In this document: positions 6,855 through 8,161 of the stretch, piece after piece
Layout of the letters: the number at the start of each line of letters is the position of its first letter
Position numbering within the stretch: the stretch's first letter is position 1
From: JBGTKH01 sp041744735
Lineage (GTDB): Bacteria; Planctomycetota; Planctomycetia; Pirellulales; Pirellulaceae
Direction of reading: 5' to 3'
DNA length: 8,161 bases
NCBI GenBank assembly: GCA_041744735.1
Contig: JBGTKH010000217.1
Coordinates: 1-8,161, forward strand
Position numbers and translations under genes: made by a program
Notes under the pieces: generated by a model
Database searches by the model: none
Seen by the model: the letters and a program-made list of their open reading frames with translations, nothing else
Told to the model about the DNA's origin: nothing

Positions 6855-8090
6855 GGTTTGGTCGAGCGGCGACTGAAATGTGCGCAATTGGCCGCTGAGT
6901 ACGTCGGCCACTTCGATGGGATGGCCGGCGTGGCTGGATTCTAAGACGGCGAAGGCGGCGGCCAGATCGCGCAAGCCCTCTTCGCCGTTTGTTTCGGGCT
7001 GACGATGCTCGCGAATCGCGGCCAGCCAGTCGTATTGATTGAGCGCGAATGCATCATCGAGCCCCAATGGAAAATGCGCGGCTCTTAGCGCGGGGTCGCA
7101 ACCTTGCTGGTAGAGCAGCGGCAGTTGCTGAGTTGCGCCGCTATCGAGTGCGACATCCGTTCCGGCCACGCGGCCTTTTGTGCCGTAATAGACGATGCCG
7201 CGGCCGGGCGCGGCGGTCGTGCCGGCGCCGTGGCCGGCCCAACTGGCGCAGAGATTCCCGATCACGCCTTGCTCGGTCTCGAACTGAGCGATCATCGTGT
7301 CGTCGGCGTCACAGTCGATGCGCTGCGTCACTTGGCCTGCTGAATTGCGCGTGACACGGACGGGTTCAAGCACCGCCGTGTGGGCCGACACGGTTTTGAT
7401 CTCGCCGGCCGCGTAACGAATGTGATGGAACAGATGCACGCCGATGTCCAACGAGATGCCGCCCCCTTCGTCCAGCCGATGCCGCCACGGGGTCTCGGCC
7501 ACGATCCGGTCGGGTGCCCACCAATTGCCGACGTTCGTCATCAACAGCATTTGCAGCCGCCCGCAGAGTCCCGAATCGAACAGCCAACGAAGCTGCCGCG
7601 TATCGGGCCGGTTGCGAGCGTTCTCGAACACGCCCAACACCAGGTCTCGTTGCTCTGCCTCGCGGCACATCCGCCGCGCCGCCGCGACCGTGATCGCCAG
7701 CGGCTTTTGTGTGAGCAGATGTTTTTCATAGGCGAATGCGGCTTCGGCTACTTGGTGATGCAGAGCGTGCGTGGTGAAATCGTTCACCGCGTCGATCGGC
7801 GCGTCGGCGATCATTTGGCGATAGTCGGTATAGACCTGCACGTCTACGTCGTCTTGGAAGTCGGACAAGTACACGTCGCCGACTGCCAACGGATCGCCGG
7901 GGCTGCTGCTGACCGGCGGCCGCTGCGGCGGACCGGCACCGCGGCGCACGTACATCCACGCATCGTCCGCCCGCCGAGCGCACAGGGCCGTGATGCGAAA
8001 ATCATCCACGCCCGCCTCGCGCAGCCGCTGATACCCGCGCAAATGCGCCGCCAAAATCCGCCCACAACCGACGATACCGATACGAATCAT
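6840..8090 (-). CDS. Cytosolic Gfo/Idh/MocA-family oxidoreductase
   Basis: With the ATG at 8088-8090 this is 416 residues, starting MIRIGIVGCGRI. The first beta strand and the NAD(P)-binding GxGxxG-type turn begin directly at the N-terminus, and there is no signal peptide, so it should act in the cytosol. The usual E-K-P motif reads TQKPLA (127-132): the lysine (129) is kept and the glutamate replaced by glutamine. GGGISLDIGVHLFHH (209-223) gives the Asp/His catalytic-region residues. Residues about 40-82 form a Pro/Gly/Asp-rich insertion between early Rossmann elements. A TTG at 8109-8111 would add seven residues, but they are charged and precede the natural fold start, so I prefer the ATG. 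The stop at 6840-6842 lies inside a palindromic repeat, and the gene converges on the other oxidoreductase. The substrate is unknown. Confidence 0.88.
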   Translation of the reverse strand: MIRIGIVGCGRILAAHLRGYQRLREAGVDDFRITALCARRADDAWMYVRRGAGPPQRPPVSSSPGDPLAVGDVYLSDFQDDVDVQVYTDYRQMIADAPIDAVNDFTTHALHHQVAEAAFAYEKHLLTQKPLAITVAAARRMCREAEQRDLVLGVFENARNRPDTRQLRWLFDSGLCGRLQMLLMTNVGNWWAPDRIVAETPWRHRLDEGGGISLDIGVHLFHHIRYAAGEIKTVSAHTAVLEPVRVTRNSAGQVTQRIDCDADDTMIAQFETEQGVIGNLCASWAGHGAGTTAAPGRGIVYYGTKGRVAGTDVALDSGATQQLPLLYQQGCDPALRAAHFPLGLDDAFALNQYDWLAAIREHRQPETNGEEGLRDLAAAFAVLESSHAGHPIEVADVLSGQLRTFQSPLDQTFGVR

Positions 8091-8161
8091 GAGTTTGACT
8101 TTTCTTTCCAAGACGGCTAAACAAGTCTTCGTGATGCAGGGAGGGCGAGGGAACCGCCGCG
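8091..8161 (-). other. Upstream leader of the minus-strand oxidoreductase
   Basis: These 71 bases lie 5' of the minus-strand gene. Read on that strand they contain only a weak purine-rich GGAAAG about 15 bases from the ATG, and a short inverted repeat (AAGAC/GTCTT, 8110-8114 with 8125-8129 on the plus strand). I see no convincing promoter hexamers; the promoter may lie beyond the window. Confidence 0.35.

Noticed and set aside
8088..8111. TTG at 8109-8111 as start of the minus-strand oxidoreductase.
   Set aside because: It adds only a charged heptapeptide before a typical Rossmann N-terminus starting MIRIGIVG; the ATG at 8088-8090 is more natural, though neither start has a strong ribosome-binding site.
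7380..8120. Plus-strand open frame of about 246 codons opposite the minus-strand oxidoreductase.
   Set aside because: The minus strand carries the nucleotide-binding turn and catalytic-region motifs; the plus-strand reading is compositional noise.
1..8161. CRISPR array, tRNA or rRNA genes, insertion-sequence transposase.
   Set aside because: I saw no regularly spaced repeats with unique spacers, no tRNA or rRNA signatures and no transposase motifs on either strand.

Overview
The window looks like chromosomal DNA from a GC-rich bacterium, most likely a planctomycete (Pirellulales- or Gemmatales-like). The case rests on a Tat-exported Gfo/Idh/MocA oxidoreductase of the type expanded in that phylum, a second Gfo/Idh/MocA gene facing it, and short GC-rich palindromic repeats of a kind I recall from planctomycete intergenic DNA. 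This is a judgement from family resemblance, not a phylogenetic result.

Layout. (1) Bases 1-135 hold the last 44 codons of an unrecognised gene. (2) A near-consensus promoter follows at 154-181, with a perfect 14-bp palindrome over its -10 element. It drives a tight three-gene operon (208-5159): an Xre-family HTH regulator, an ImmA/IrrE-family zinc peptidase, and a 1313-residue single-chain restriction-modification protein (Type IIG-like: N-terminal PD-(D/E)xK nuclease, gamma-type adenine methylase, target-recognition domain). (3) A 194-base gap separates it from a Tat-exported Gfo/Idh/MocA oxidoreductase (5354-6661). (4) The convergent intergenic space (about 6662-6854) is packed with three copies of a 34-bp palindromic repeat and another imperfect hairpin. 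(5) A cytosolic Gfo/Idh/MocA oxidoreductase lies on the minus strand (6840-8090), and its stop codon is inside a repeat copy.

How the parts may work together. The most interesting unit is the Xre + ImmA/IrrE + Type IIG operon. In known pairs (ImmR/ImmA of ICEBs1, DdrO/IrrE of Deinococcus) the peptidase cleaves the Xre repressor and so induces the controlled genes. Here the controlled gene in the same operon is a restriction-modification enzyme, and the promoter carries an inverted-repeat operator candidate. The inferred model is protease-relieved repression of a single-protein restriction system. The two oxidoreductases are probably metabolic (sugar or polyol derivatives) and unrelated to the defence operon. 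The operon is visibly less GC-rich than the oxidoreductase genes, which fits acquisition by transfer.
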